DNA of 64,000 nucleotides from Pseudomonas entomophila (lineage in GTDB: Bacteria > Pseudomonadota > Gammaproteobacteria > Pseudomonadales > Pseudomonadaceae): contig NZ_JAAMQI010000013.1 in the NCBI RefSeq assembly GCF_013523165.1, forward strand, positions 62,001-126,000, written 5' to 3'. The number at the start of each line of letters is the position of its first letter. Position 1 is the first letter of the stretch. Below the pieces are notes generated by a model. The model was not told where the DNA came from and did not search any database. It saw only the letters and a list, made by a program, of their open reading frames with translations. This document shows, piece after piece, positions 8,959 to 17,014 of the stretch. Made by a program: the position numbers and the translations under genes.

Positions 8959-9920
8959 GGGGTCCCCCTGAAATGTTGATAGCCCCGTTGCGTCGGGGTG
9001 ATGTCGTGGCCCTGCGCATCCAGCAGGCGTACCCCCTGGCCGGCGACCGCCTGCCCGATGACCTGCACGGGCAGGCCGGCCTGCTCCAGACAGGATAGCT
9101 GTGCAGGCGGCAGCGTGAAGAGCAGGACGTAGTCATCACCGCCGGTCAGGGCGGCCTGGCGTGCAGCATCTTGCCCAAGCAGGGCCGTCAAGGCATCGGA
9201 CAACGGCAGCCGCTCAAGGTTGATTTCCAGGCACAACCCGGAAGCCTTGGCGATGTGGCCACCGTCGGCGAGCAGACCGTCGGAGATGTCCAGGGCCGCG
9301 CTGGCCTGACCGCGCAAGGCCTGGCCCAGGGCGAACTGTGGCGAGGGCGCCCAATAGTGCCCCAGCAGGGGTTCGGCCACCGCGGGCTGCGCCTGGCGCT
9401 CGCCCAGGACCAGCGGCAAGGCACCGGCCGCGTTGCCCAGGTTGCCGCCCACGCAGAGCAGGTCACCGACCTGGGCGCCATGGCGGGTGAGCGCCTGGCC
9501 CCGTGGAACGTGGCCGAACACCGTCAAGGTCAGGCTCAGCGGGCCCCGTGTGGTATCGCCGCCTACCAGGCTGAGCCCGCACTGCCCGGCCATCTGGTCC
9601 AGGCCGGCGGCATAACGGGCCAGCCAGTCGACGTCGACCTGCGGCACGGTCAGCGCCAGGGTGAAGCCCAGCGGGGTCGCGCCCATCGCCGCCAGGTCGC
9701 TCGCCGCCACGGCCAGCGAGCGCTGGCCGAGCGCATGCGGGTCGCATGCGGCGGGAAAGTGGACGCCCGCCACCAGGGTGTCGGTGGACACCGCCAGGGA
9801 GGCGCCCACCGGCACATCGAGCAAGGCGCAATCGTCGCCGATGCCCAGGGCCACGCCCTCCCCGCCCCGCGCGCAACGCGCGGCGGCGAAGAAGCGGGCA
9901 ATCAGCTCGAACTCACCCAT
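8955..9920 (-). CDS. thiL: Thiamine-monophosphate kinase
   Basis: ThiL phosphorylates thiamine monophosphate to thiamine diphosphate, the cofactor that Dxs needs. The 321-residue protein of the PurM/SelD-like fold begins MGEFELIARFF, has the metal/ATP loop GIGDDCALLDVP (about 26-37), TDTLVAGVHFP, GGDTTRGPLSLTLTVFG and, near the end, ALDISDGLLADGGHIA and LTGGDDYVLLFT. It lies 18 bases after nusB and overlaps pgpA by four bases. Confidence 0.97.
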   Translation of the reverse strand: MGEFELIARFFAAARCARGGEGVALGIGDDCALLDVPVGASLAVSTDTLVAGVHFPAACDPHALGQRSLAVAASDLAAMGATPLGFTLALTVPQVDVDWLARYAAGLDQMAGQCGLSLVGGDTTRGPLSLTLTVFGHVPRGQALTRHGAQVGDLLCVGGNLGNAAGALPLVLGERQAQPAVAEPLLGHYWAPSPQFALGQALRGQASAALDISDGLLADGGHIAKASGLCLEINLERLPLSDALTALLGQDAARQAALTGGDDYVLLFTLPPAQLSCLEQAGLPVQVIGQAVAGQGVRLLDAQGHDITPTQRGYQHFRGTP

Positions 9921-9938
9921 GGGCGATCGGCGCCACGC

Positions 9939-10439
9939 TCAGCGCCGCGCCGCGTTGACTTCGGCTTCGCGCAACGTCGGGGCCAGCTTGTCCAGCACAC
10001 CGTTGACGAACTTGTGTCCGTCGGTGGCGCCAAAGACCTTGGCCAGCTCCACGCCTTCGTTGATGACCACGCGATAAGGCACGTCGACGCGCTTGATCAG
10101 CTCCCAGGTGGACAGGCGCAGCACGGCCAGTTCCACCGGGTCCAGCTCGTCCAGCGTCAAGTTCAGGCAAGGCGTGAGGGCACTGTCGATCTCGCCCTTG
10201 ATCGCCGGCACGCCGTGCAGGATCTCGCGGAAGTAGGCGCCATCGATGTCGGTGAAGTCGTTGTCGACGCGAAACTGCGCTTCGATCTCGTTCAGCGAAT
10301 GCTTGGCCATGTGCCATTGGTACAGCGCCTGGGTCGCGAGCTTGCGCGCTTCGCGGCGCTTGAGGCTCTTGGACGGCTTGCCGGCATCCGCAGGCTTGGG
10401 CTCACGCGGGTTGAAACGATCGCTGTCGTCGCTAATCAC
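9939..10439 (-). CDS. nusB: Transcription antitermination factor NusB
   Basis: NusB binds boxA RNA with S10 (NusE) to form the rRNA antitermination complex. The 166-residue all-helical protein has a charged N-terminal extension (about 25 residues) and then the conserved [31 protein letters not shown] and the C-terminal [22 protein letters not shown] blocks. The start overlaps the ribH stop by four bases. Linkage of nusB to rib genes is common in proteobacteria. The partner gene rpsJ is also in this window at 47784-48095. Confidence 0.97.
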   Translation of the reverse strand: MISDDSDRFNPREPKPADAGKPSKSLKRREARKLATQALYQWHMAKHSLNEIEAQFRVDNDFTDIDGAYFREILHGVPAIKGEIDSALTPCLNLTLDELDPVELAVLRLSTWELIKRVDVPYRVVINEGVELAKVFGATDGHKFVNGVLDKLAPTLREAEVNAARR

Positions 10440-10912
10440 TTGGCCTCCAACTGCGCCAGCAGGCTGACCATTTCCAGGGCCGACAGGGCCGCTTCGGCGC
10501 CTTTGTTACCGGCCTTGGTGCCGGAACGCTCGATGGCCTGTTCGATGGAGTCGACGGTCAGCACGCCGAAGGCGACCGGTACGCCGAATTCCATGGACAC
10601 CTGGGCCAGGCCCTTGGTGCATTCACCGGCCACGTATTCGAAGTGCGGGGTACCGCCCCGAATGACCGCGCCCAGGGCGATGATCGCATCGTACTCGCCT
10701 TTCTGGGCGATCTTCTGGGCGACCAGCGGGATCTCGAAGGCGCCTGGGGCACGGATGAGGGTGATCTCGCTTTCGGCCACACCATGGCGCACCAGGGCGT
10801 CGACGGCGCCGCTGACCAGGCTTTCGACGACGAAGCTGTTGAAACGGCCAACCACCAAGGCATAGCGACCTTTGGGGGCGATGAAGGTACCTTCGATGGT
10901 CTTCAGGGTCAT
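10436..10912 (-). CDS. ribH: 6,7-dimethyl-8-ribityllumazine synthase
   Basis: RibH condenses the pyrimidine 5-amino-6-ribitylamino-uracil with DHBP to form lumazine, the last but one step of riboflavin synthesis; it usually forms a 60-mer shell or pentamers. The 158-residue protein has the [18 protein letters not shown] block, the [14 protein letters not shown] loop, [17 protein letters not shown] with the catalytic histidine near residue 91, and [20 protein letters not shown]. It follows ribBX by 92 bases, a gap containing two small hairpins, and overlaps nusB. Confidence 0.97.
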   Translation of the reverse strand: MTLKTIEGTFIAPKGRYALVVGRFNSFVVESLVSGAVDALVRHGVAESEITLIRAPGAFEIPLVAQKIAQKGEYDAIIALGAVIRGGTPHFEYVAGECTKGLAQVSMEFGVPVAFGVLTVDSIEQAIERSGTKAGNKGAEAALSALEMVSLLAQLEAK

Positions 10913-11004
10913 TCGGGTGTTCTCATCTTAAAGAGCGAGGCCGCCAATGAGCGGCCTGCAAAAAGGGTTTTGCCACGAGCGGCGAGGCGATCGCAGCGCT
11001 CGCC

Positions 11005-12096
11005 TCACTCGGAGGGCACGTATTCTACAACTTCCAGATCGAATCCGGATATCGCATTGAACTTCATCGGCGAGCTCATCAGGCGCATCTTGCGCACACC
11101 GAGGTCGCGCAGGATCTGCGAGCCGGCACCGACGGTGCTGTAGGTGGTCGGCGTCTTGGGCTGCGCCTCGCCCGCGGCTTCGCGGATGTGCGCCAGCAGC
11201 AGGTCGCCGTCCAGCGGATGACCGAGCAGCAGCACCACGCCGCTGCCAGCCTCGGCCACGGCGCCCATGGCGGCGCGCAGGCTCCAGCGGCCCGGGCTCT
11301 TGACCAGCATCAGGTCGCGCAGCGGGTCCATGTTGTGCACGCGCACCAGGGTCGGTTCCTCGGCGCGGATATCGCCCAGGGTCAAGGCCATGTGCACGTC
11401 GCCTTCGACCGAGTCGCGGTAGGTGACCAGGTTGAACGGGCCCAGCTCGGTGTCCATCACCTGCTCGGTGACACGCTGAACGGTGCGCTCGTGGATCATG
11501 CGGTAGTGGATCAGGTCGGCGATGGTGCCGATGCGGATGCCGTGCTGGGCGGCGAACGCCTCCAGCTCCGGACGGCGCGACATGGTGCCGTCGTCGTTCA
11601 TCACTTCGCAGATCACGCCACTGGCCTCGAACCCGGCCATGCGCGCCAGGTCGCAGGCCGCTTCGGTGTGGCCGGCGCGCGCCAGCACGCCGCCAGGCTG
11701 GGCCATCAGCGGGAAGATGTGCCCCGGGCTGACGATGTCCTCGGCCTTGGCGTCGCGGGCGGCGGCGGCCTGCACGGTGCGGGCACGGTCGGCGGCCGAG
11801 ATGCCGGTGGTGACGCCCTCGGCGGCTTCGATCGACACGGTGAACTTGGTGCCGAAGCCCGAGCCGTTGCGTGGTGCCATCAGCGGCAGCTTGAGCGTTT
11901 CGCAGCGCTCGCGGGTCATCGGCATGCAGATCAGGCCACGGGCGTGCTTGGCCATGAAGTTGATGTGCTCGGCCTGGCAACACTCGGCGGCCATGATGAT
12001 GTCGCCTTCGTTCTCGCGGTCTTCGTCATCCATCAGGATGACCATCTTGCCTTGGCGGATGTCTTCCACCAGCTCTTCGATACTGTCGAGCGCCAC
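11005..12096 (-). CDS. ribBX: RibBX: DHBP synthase fused to a degenerate GTP cyclohydrolase II domain
   Basis: The 363-residue two-domain protein has an intact N-terminal DHBP synthase (DDEDRENEGDIIMAAE, GTKFTVSIEAAEGVTTG, GHTEAACDLARMAG; about residues 1-200). Its C-terminal part resembles GTP cyclohydrolase II (VTEQVMDTELGPFNLVTYRD) but has no CxxGD...CDC zinc motif: all three cysteines and the catalytic block are absent. Such proteins, usually annotated RibBA, are known as RibBX in Shewanella and other proteobacteria and lack cyclohydrolase activity. The start is GTG at 12096, chosen for AAGGGGGT upstream and the usual N-terminus ALDSIEELVEDIRQG; an ATG six codons upstream is less likely. 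It lies 18 bases after ribC. Confidence 0.93.
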   Translation of the reverse strand: MALDSIEELVEDIRQGKMVILMDDEDRENEGDIIMAAECCQAEHINFMAKHARGLICMPMTRERCETLKLPLMAPRNGSGFGTKFTVSIEAAEGVTTGISAADRARTVQAAAARDAKAEDIVSPGHIFPLMAQPGGVLARAGHTEAACDLARMAGFEASGVICEVMNDDGTMSRRPELEAFAAQHGIRIGTIADLIHYRMIHERTVQRVTEQVMDTELGPFNLVTYRDSVEGDVHMALTLGDIRAEEPTLVRVHNMDPLRDLMLVKSPGRWSLRAAMGAVAEAGSGVVLLLGHPLDGDLLLAHIREAAGEAQPKTPTTYSTVGAGSQILRDLGVRKMRLMSSPMKFNAISGFDLEVVEYVPSE

Positions 12097-12114
12097 GCGG
12101 CACCCCCTTCTCAA

Positions 12115-12780
12115 TCAGGATTTCAGGTAGCCGTTGGCGGCCAGGAAGCTTTCGGTGATGCCACTGCCCTTGCTCGACTCGGCAGCCTTGTCGCCCAGCA
12201 GCAGGCGCTCCAGGTAACGGGCCAGCAGGTCGACCTCAAGGTTCACCCGACGCCCTGGGCGGTAGTCGGCCATGATGGTTTCGGACAGGGTGTGCGGGAC
12301 GATGGTCAGCTCGAATTCGGCGCCATCGACCTCGTTGACCGTCAGGCTGGTGCCGTCGACGGTGATCGAGCCCTTGTGGGCGATGTACTTGGCCAGCTCC
12401 TTGGGTGCGCGTACGCGGAACTGGATGGCGCGGGCGTTATCGCTGCGCGAAATGATCTCGCCGACGCCATCGACATGGCCGCTGACCAGGTGACCACCCA
12501 GGCGGGTGGTGGGCGTCAGGGCCTTCTCGAGGTTGACCCGGCTGCCGTTCTTCAGCTCGGTGAAGGCAGTGCGGGCCAGCGTCTCGCGACTGACGTCGGC
12601 GCAGAAACCGTCGCCTGGCAGCTCCACGGCGGTCAGGCAGACGCCATTGACGGCGATGCTGTCGCCCAGCTTGACGTCGCCCAGATCGAGCTTGCCGGTC
12701 TGGACATGAACGCGGTAGTCGCCGCCCTGTGGAGACAGGTTGCGGATACTGCCGATCGATTCGATGATGCCTGTGAACAT
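12115..12780 (-). CDS. ribC: Riboflavin synthase, alpha chain
   Basis: This enzyme dismutates two lumazines into riboflavin and the pyrimidine that is recycled by RibH. The 221-residue protein is a tandem repeat of two lumazine-binding barrels, each with the SIAVNGVCLTAVEL / SITVDGTSLTVNEV type motif (about residues 45-60 and 140-155) after the N-terminal MFTGIIESIGSI. The start ATG has an ideal GAGGAGG site. Some databases call the gene ribE. It lies 40 bases after ribD and upstream of ribBX. Confidence 0.97.
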   Translation of the reverse strand: MFTGIIESIGSIRNLSPQGGDYRVHVQTGKLDLGDVKLGDSIAVNGVCLTAVELPGDGFCADVSRETLARTAFTELKNGSRVNLEKALTPTTRLGGHLVSGHVDGVGEIISRSDNARAIQFRVRAPKELAKYIAHKGSITVDGTSLTVNEVDGAEFELTIVPHTLSETIMADYRPGRRVNLEVDLLARYLERLLLGDKAAESSKGSGITESFLAANGYLKS

Positions 12781-12820
12781 GAGTCCTCCTCGGGGCAAGG
12801 CGTGTACGGCGTGTCGGCGA

Positions 12821-13951
12821 TTATACGCCGACGACCGCCTGGGGGATGGCCGTGATGCGCCAATCATCGCCCACTGCGCGCACATCGGTGATGGTCAGCC
12901 GGGGGGCCTGGTCCATGCGCGACAGGGGCCAGTCGAGCAAGGGGCGCGCGGTGGAACCCAGGAAGGTGCCGGCGACGAACAGTTGGTACTCGTCGATCGC
13001 GTTCAGCTGGGCGAAGGCGCCGACCAGGCCGGCGCCGGCTTCGAGCAGGACCTCGTGCAGGCCGCGCGCGGCCAGGACGTTCAGCAAGGCCGACAGATCG
13101 ACGCGCCCTGCCTCGCCGGGCAGGCTCAGCAGTTCGTGGCCGGCCTCGGCGTAGGCGGGGTCGACCGGTAGCGCGGTCGCCACCAGCGCCGGGCCGGCCT
13201 GGTAGAACGGTGCCTCCAGCGGCAGGCGCAGGCGCCCGTCGATCAACACCCGCACCGGCGGTCGCGACAGGGCCAGTGCGGTGCTGTCGGCGTCCAGACC
13301 CAGTTCGGCGCCACGCACGGTCATCCGCGCACCGTCCATCAAGACGCTGGCGGCGCTGGTCAACACGGCGCTGGAGCGGGCACGCAGGCGTTGCACGGCG
13401 CTGCGCGCGGCAGGCCCGGTGATCCACTGGCTTTCGCCGCTGGCCATGGCGGTGCGGCCGTCCAGGCTCATGGCCAGCTTGGCGCGAACGAACGGCAGAC
13501 CGCGCTCCATGCGCTTGAGAAAGCCGGGGTTGAGCGCCCGGGCCTGTGTCTCGAGCACGCCACTGTGCACCTCGATGCCCGCCTCGGCCAGGCGCTGCAG
13601 GCCTTGCCCGGCGACCTGGGGGTTGGGGTCGCGCATGGCCGCCACCACCCGGCCCACACCGGCCTCGATCAGCGCGTTGGCGCACGGCGGGGTGCGCCCC
13701 TGGTGACTGCACGGCTCGAGGGTGACGTAGGCACAGGCCCCCTGCGCACGCGCGCCAGCCTGGCGCAGCGCATGGACTTCGGCATGGGGTTCGCCGGCAC
13801 GGACATGCCAGCCCTCGCCCACCACCTCGCCGTCACGCACGATCACGCACCCGACCCGGGGGTTGGGGTGGGTGCTGTAGAGCCCCTTGCGCGCCAGTTC
13901 GAGGGCGCGGGCCATGTACTGGACGTCGAGGGTCGCGGTCTGGCTGGACAT
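12821..13951 (-). CDS. ribD: Bifunctional pyrimidine deaminase/reductase RibD
   Basis: RibD carries out the second and third steps of riboflavin synthesis: deamination of the diaminopyrimidine, then NADPH-dependent side-chain reduction. In the 376-residue protein the N-terminal deaminase has the zinc ligands in PHAEVHAL and LEPCSHQGRTPPC (residues about 50-90), and the C-terminal half is a dihydrofolate-reductase-like domain (RAKLAMSLDGRTAMASGESQWITG; VLLEAGAGLVGAF). The start ATG is two bases past the nrdR stop, so the two are co-transcribed. The nrdR-ribD pairing is common in gammaproteobacteria. Confidence 0.97.
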   Translation of the reverse strand: MSSQTATLDVQYMARALELARKGLYSTHPNPRVGCVIVRDGEVVGEGWHVRAGEPHAEVHALRQAGARAQGACAYVTLEPCSHQGRTPPCANALIEAGVGRVVAAMRDPNPQVAGQGLQRLAEAGIEVHSGVLETQARALNPGFLKRMERGLPFVRAKLAMSLDGRTAMASGESQWITGPAARSAVQRLRARSSAVLTSAASVLMDGARMTVRGAELGLDADSTALALSRPPVRVLIDGRLRLPLEAPFYQAGPALVATALPVDPAYAEAGHELLSLPGEAGRVDLSALLNVLAARGLHEVLLEAGAGLVGAFAQLNAIDEYQLFVAGTFLGSTARPLLDWPLSRMDQAPRLTITDVRAVGDDWRITAIPQAVVGV

Positions 13952-13953
13952 GC

Positions 13954-14418
13954 TCACTCTTTGGCCGGCTCGCGGGCCAGTCGGTCGATTTCTTCGCGGA
14001 ATTCTTCGAGGTCGCGGAAGCTGCGGTAGACGGAGGCGAAGCGGATGTAGGCCACCTCGTCGAGCTTGCGCAGCTCGGCCATCACCAGTTCGCCGACCAC
14101 CAGCGACTTGACCTCGCGCTCGCCCGTCGCCCGCAGCCGGTGCTTGATGTGCGCCAGCGCGGCTTCCAGGCGTTCGACGCTGACCGGGCGCTTTTCCAGC
14201 GCGCGCTGCATGCCGGCACGCAGCTTGTCCTCGTCGAAGGGCTGGCGCGTACCGTCCTGCTTGATCAGCCGCGGCAGTACCAGTTCGGCGGTCTCGAAGG
14301 TGGTGAAACGCTCGCCGCAGGCCACGCATTCGCGCCGGCGACGAACCTGTTCGCCTTCGGCAACCAGGCGCGAGTCGATGACCTTGGTGTCGTTGGCACC
14401 GCAAAATGGACAGTGCAT
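13954..14418 (-). CDS. nrdR: Transcriptional repressor NrdR
   Basis: NrdR is a zinc-ribbon/ATP-cone repressor of ribonucleotide reductase genes. The 154-residue protein begins [18 protein letters not shown] with zinc cysteines C3 and C6, paired with CVACGERF (C31, C34), followed by the ATP-cone ([19 protein letters not shown]). Length and start are the family norm. It is the first gene of the nrdR-ribD-ribC-ribBX-ribH-nusB-thiL-pgpA run. No NrdR-box pair is evident just upstream, and the ribonucleotide reductase genes it should control are not in the window. Confidence 0.97.
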   Translation of the reverse strand: MHCPFCGANDTKVIDSRLVAEGEQVRRRRECVACGERFTTFETAELVLPRLIKQDGTRQPFDEDKLRAGMQRALEKRPVSVERLEAALAHIKHRLRATGEREVKSLVVGELVMAELRKLDEVAYIRFASVYRSFRDLEEFREEIDRLAREPAKE

Positions 14419-14447
14419 GGTGGCAGGCAACAAAAAAAGGGAGGGCC

Positions 14448-14475
14448 ATGGTAGCGCATCCCACTGGCAAGACAA
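14448..14475 (-). promoter_or_regulatory. Candidate promoter for nrdR-rib operon
   Basis: On the minus strand, TTGTCT (14470-14475) and TACCAT (14448-14453) are 16 bases apart, with the -10 element 30 bases before the nrdR start. The match is moderate. The divergent lipoprotein gene at 14524 shares this 105-base gap. Confidence 0.35.
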
Positions 14476-14523
14476 GCCAAAGGCGGTACCATCCGGTCAA
14501 ATCTGCCCGTGAAGGATCTCCCC

Positions 14524-14976
14524 ATGCACCATCGCGCGCTCGTCGTGCTCAGCCTTGCCTGCCTGCTCGCCGCCTGTGGCAGCGACCGCCCCAAGCCTGA
14601 GCCGGCGCCCATCCCATCACCGACCAAGGTCGCCGACGCGCCCAAGGCCCCAGGGCCACTGCCGGCCTACCAGCGCGAGGTGAGCGGCACGCTGCTGGAG
14701 GTGCCGACGGGTGCCGAGGTCGAGCTGGCCCTGCTGGTGATCGACACGCGCGGCCGGCCCCAGCGGCTGCTGGCCAGCAGCACGTTGACCGGCACCGGGC
14801 AGCCGCTGCCCTACGCCTTGCGCTTCAACCCCGAGGCGTTCCCGGCCGATGCACGGGTCGAGTTGCGCGGACGCGCCAGTCAGTCGGGGCAGTTGATCCT
14901 GCACCTGCCCTCGCAACCGTTGCTGCGCCCCGAGACCCAGGCGACCGGCCCGCTGCGTTTCGAACGCGCGCCTTGA
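14524..14976 (+). CDS. YbaY-family outer-membrane lipoprotein
   Basis: The 150-residue product has a lipoprotein signal (VLSLACLLAAC, lipid-attached cysteine at about residue 18), a proline-rich linker (residues 23-50), then a single beta domain of the YbaY type (EVSGTLLEVPTGAEVELALLVIDTRG ... LPYALRFNPEAFPADARVELRGR). The role of this family is not firmly known; members sit in the cell envelope. The ATG at 14524 has AAGGA upstream; a GTG five codons earlier is less likely. It is divergent from nrdR and its end overlaps the next gene. Confidence 0.8.
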   Translation: MHHRALVVLSLACLLAACGSDRPKPEPAPIPSPTKVADAPKAPGPLPAYQREVSGTLLEVPTGAEVELALLVIDTRGRPQRLLASSTLTGTGQPLPYALRFNPEAFPADARVELRGRASQSGQLILHLPSQPLLRPETQATGPLRFERAP

Positions 14977-15635
14977 CGGGCCTGGACAGCCTGCAACGCG
15001 CCCTGGGCGAGGTCATCGACCAGGCACGGCTGACGGTCACTGCGCTTCCAGGGTGCGACCTGGCCCTGTGGCTGATCGATGCGCAGGCCATGGACCGCGC
15101 GTTCAGCCCCGAGGAGACGCAGCGCATCCTCGAGGCACCGCCCTACTGGGGCTTCTGCTGGGCCAGCGGGTTGGCGCTGGCGCGCTTTCTGGCCGAGCAC
15201 CCGCAGTGGGTACGGGGCAAGCGCGTGCTGGACGTCGGGGCCGGCTCGGGCATCGCCGGGATCGCCGCCGCCCGGGCCGGTGCCCGCGAAGTGGTGGCCT
15301 GCGACCTCGACCCGCTGGCGCTGCGTGCCTGTCAGGCCAACGCCGCGCTGAATGATGTCGAGCTGCAGTACAGCGAGGACTTTTTCGGGCAGCAGGACGG
15401 CTTCGACCTGATCCTGGCGGCCGATGTGCTGTACGACCGCGCCAACCTCCCCTTGCTCGACCAGTTCCCACGCCGAGGCCGTGACACCCTGGTGGCGGAC
15501 TCGCGGGTCCGCGATTTCGATCACCGGCATTATCGAGCGCTGGGCACGCTGGAGGCCCTGACCCTGCCGGACCTGGCCGAGCCGCACGAATTCCGCCGCG
15601 TCAGCCTGTACCACGCCAGCGGCGAGCCTTTATAG
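14973..15635 (+). CDS. SAM-dependent methyltransferase, METTL20/PrmA-like
   Basis: The 220-residue class I methyltransferase has motif I VLDVGAGSGIAGIAAARAGA (residues about 85-105), the acidic post-I strand VVACDLDPLAL and the motif LILAADVLYDRANLPLLD typical of the METTL20/21 group of protein lysine methyltransferases. The N-terminal PPYWGFCWASGLALARFL is also typical of that group, and annotation as nicotinamide N-methyltransferase-like is often seen. The likely start is TTG at 14973 overlapping the lipoprotein stop; a later start is possible. The substrate is not evident from neighbours. Confidence 0.82.
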   Translation: MTGLDSLQRALGEVIDQARLTVTALPGCDLALWLIDAQAMDRAFSPEETQRILEAPPYWGFCWASGLALARFLAEHPQWVRGKRVLDVGAGSGIAGIAAARAGAREVVACDLDPLALRACQANAALNDVELQYSEDFFGQQDGFDLILAADVLYDRANLPLLDQFPRRGRDTLVADSRVRDFDHRHYRALGTLEALTLPDLAEPHEFRRVSLYHASGEPL

Positions 15636-15666
15636 TGGTGCCATTCAAGGATTTGCGAGAACTGCG

Positions 15667-16539
15667 ATGAGCCAAGAGACGCCGTACATTTTCGATGCCA
15701 CCGACGCCACGTTCGAGCAGCTGGTGATCGAGAACTCGTTCCACAAGCCGGTCCTGGTGGATTTCTGGGCTGAATGGTGCGCACCGTGCAAGGCGCTGAT
15801 GCCGCTGCTGGCCAAGATCGCCGAGGACTATCAGGGCGAGCTGCTGCTGGCCAAGATGGACTGCGACGCCGAGCAGCAGATCGTCGCGCAGCTGGGTATC
15901 CGCAGCCTGCCGACGGTGGTGCTGTTCAAGGATGGCCAACCGGTCGATGGGTTCTCCGGCGCGCAGCCGGAATCGGCGATTCGTGCCCTGCTCGAACCCC
16001 ATGTGACATTGCCCGAAGCGCCTGCCGCCTCGCCGCTGGAGCAGGCCAAGGCGCTGTTCGCCGAAAGCCGCTTCGCCGAGGCCGAAGCGGTCCTGGTCGC
16101 GCTCCTGGGTGAAGACAACAGCAACGCCGAGGCCTTGATCTACTACGCCCGCTGCCTGGCCGAGCGTGACGAGCTGGGTGAAGCGCAGACGGTGCTGGAC
16201 GCGGTCAAGACCGACGAGCACAAGGCCGCCCTGGCCGGCGCCAAGGCCCAGCTGACCTTCCTGCGCCAGGCCGCCAGCCTGCCCGAAGCTGCCGACCTCA
16301 AGACGCGACTGGCGCAAAACCCGGGCGACGACGAAGCCGCCTACCAGCTGTGCATCCAGCAGCTGGCGCGTCAGCAGTACGAGGCGGCCCTGGAGGGCCT
16401 GCTCAAGCTGTTCCAGCGTAACCGGGGCTATGGCGACGGTCTGCCGCACAAGACGCTGCTGCAGGTGTTCGAGCTGCTGGGCAACGATCATCCATTGGTC
16501 GGCACCTATCGACGCAAATTGTTCGCGGCCCTGTACTGA
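15667..16539 (+). CDS. cnoX: CnoX (YbbN) thioredoxin-TPR co-chaperone
   Basis: CnoX is a chaperedoxin: it holds unfolding proteins under oxidising stress and passes them to GroEL. The 290-residue protein has an N-terminal thioredoxin domain with active site WAEWCAPCK (C38 and C41), the cis-proline motif RSLPTVVLF, and from about residue 120 a helical TPR-like part (ALFAESRFAEAEAVLVALLGED). E. coli CnoX has lost the first cysteine; this one keeps the full CxxC, as reported for Caulobacter CnoX, so it may have reductase activity. It stands alone after the methyltransferase gene with a weak GCGAGA ribosome site. Confidence 0.92.
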   Translation: MSQETPYIFDATDATFEQLVIENSFHKPVLVDFWAEWCAPCKALMPLLAKIAEDYQGELLLAKMDCDAEQQIVAQLGIRSLPTVVLFKDGQPVDGFSGAQPESAIRALLEPHVTLPEAPAASPLEQAKALFAESRFAEAEAVLVALLGEDNSNAEALIYYARCLAERDELGEAQTVLDAVKTDEHKAALAGAKAQLTFLRQAASLPEAADLKTRLAQNPGDDEAAYQLCIQQLARQQYEAALEGLLKLFQRNRGYGDGLPHKTLLQVFELLGNDHPLVGTYRRKLFAALY

Positions 16540-16543
16540 TCGC

Positions 16544-16888
16544 TCACTCGACCCAGTGGTAGATCGGCGCATCCACGCCGCTCTCCACACGCACGCTGGG
16601 GTTGTGCCGCAGCCGCACCAGTAGGCGCTTGCCGGCAGCGGTACTGCCGGCCAGCCCTTCCAGGCTCTCCAGCAAGGCAGGGCCGGGCATGTGTCCGGCC
16701 TGGGCCAGCACGGCGCAGGCCGCTTGCCATTGCGCATCGTCCGGGCGCTGCACGGGCGGTGGCGTTGCCGAGGAAACCGGGCTGACAGGCACCGTTTCGC
16801 CTGATCCGTTCACCTGGGCCCACTCGGCCGGGTCCAGCTCGATCGTCAGGTCCACTGGCCATGGCCCGATCTGGCCTCGAATTCTCAT
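16544..16888 (-). CDS. Uncharacterised 114-residue protein
   Basis: I do not recognise a family. The protein starts MRIRGQIGPWPVDLTIELDPAEWAQV, has a Pro/Ser/Val-rich linker (about residues 34-52) and a C-terminal domain with DDAQWQAACAVLAQAG, a helical LLESLEGLAGSTAAGKRLLVRLRH and VESGVDAPIYHWVE at the end. No signal peptide or membrane span is seen. A perfect AGGAGGT seven bases before the ATG and normal codon use argue that it is real. It is convergent with cnoX (4-base gap) and divergent from the zinc-linked operon, so its promoter lies next to the putative Zur box. Confidence 0.72.
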   Translation of the reverse strand: MRIRGQIGPWPVDLTIELDPAEWAQVNGSGETVPVSPVSSATPPPVQRPDDAQWQAACAVLAQAGHMPGPALLESLEGLAGSTAAGKRLLVRLRHNPSVRVESGVDAPIYHWVE

Positions 16889-16967
16889 ATGTCGCACCTC
16901 CTGTTCGCGGAGCAGGCATGCTCCCATGCAGCGACGGCCTGTGCCAGACACACTGGCAACTTACGCG

Positions 16968-16990
16968 AACCTTGTTATAACATTACGCAA
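16968..16990 (+). promoter_or_regulatory. Putative Zur box upstream of the zinc-linked operon
   Basis: The sequence around TGTTATAACATTACG fits the gammaproteobacterial Zur operator core (TGTTATANTATAACA) with three mismatches in 15 bases, and an imperfect dyad is centred in it. It is 25 bases before the start of the His-rich protein gene, where a bound repressor would cover the promoter. In P. aeruginosa the syntenic PA4063-PA4066 operon responds to zinc limitation, which supports the reading. Confidence 0.65.
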
Positions 16991-17014
16991 CACCCACCGT
17001 GCCCGGAGTTTTCC

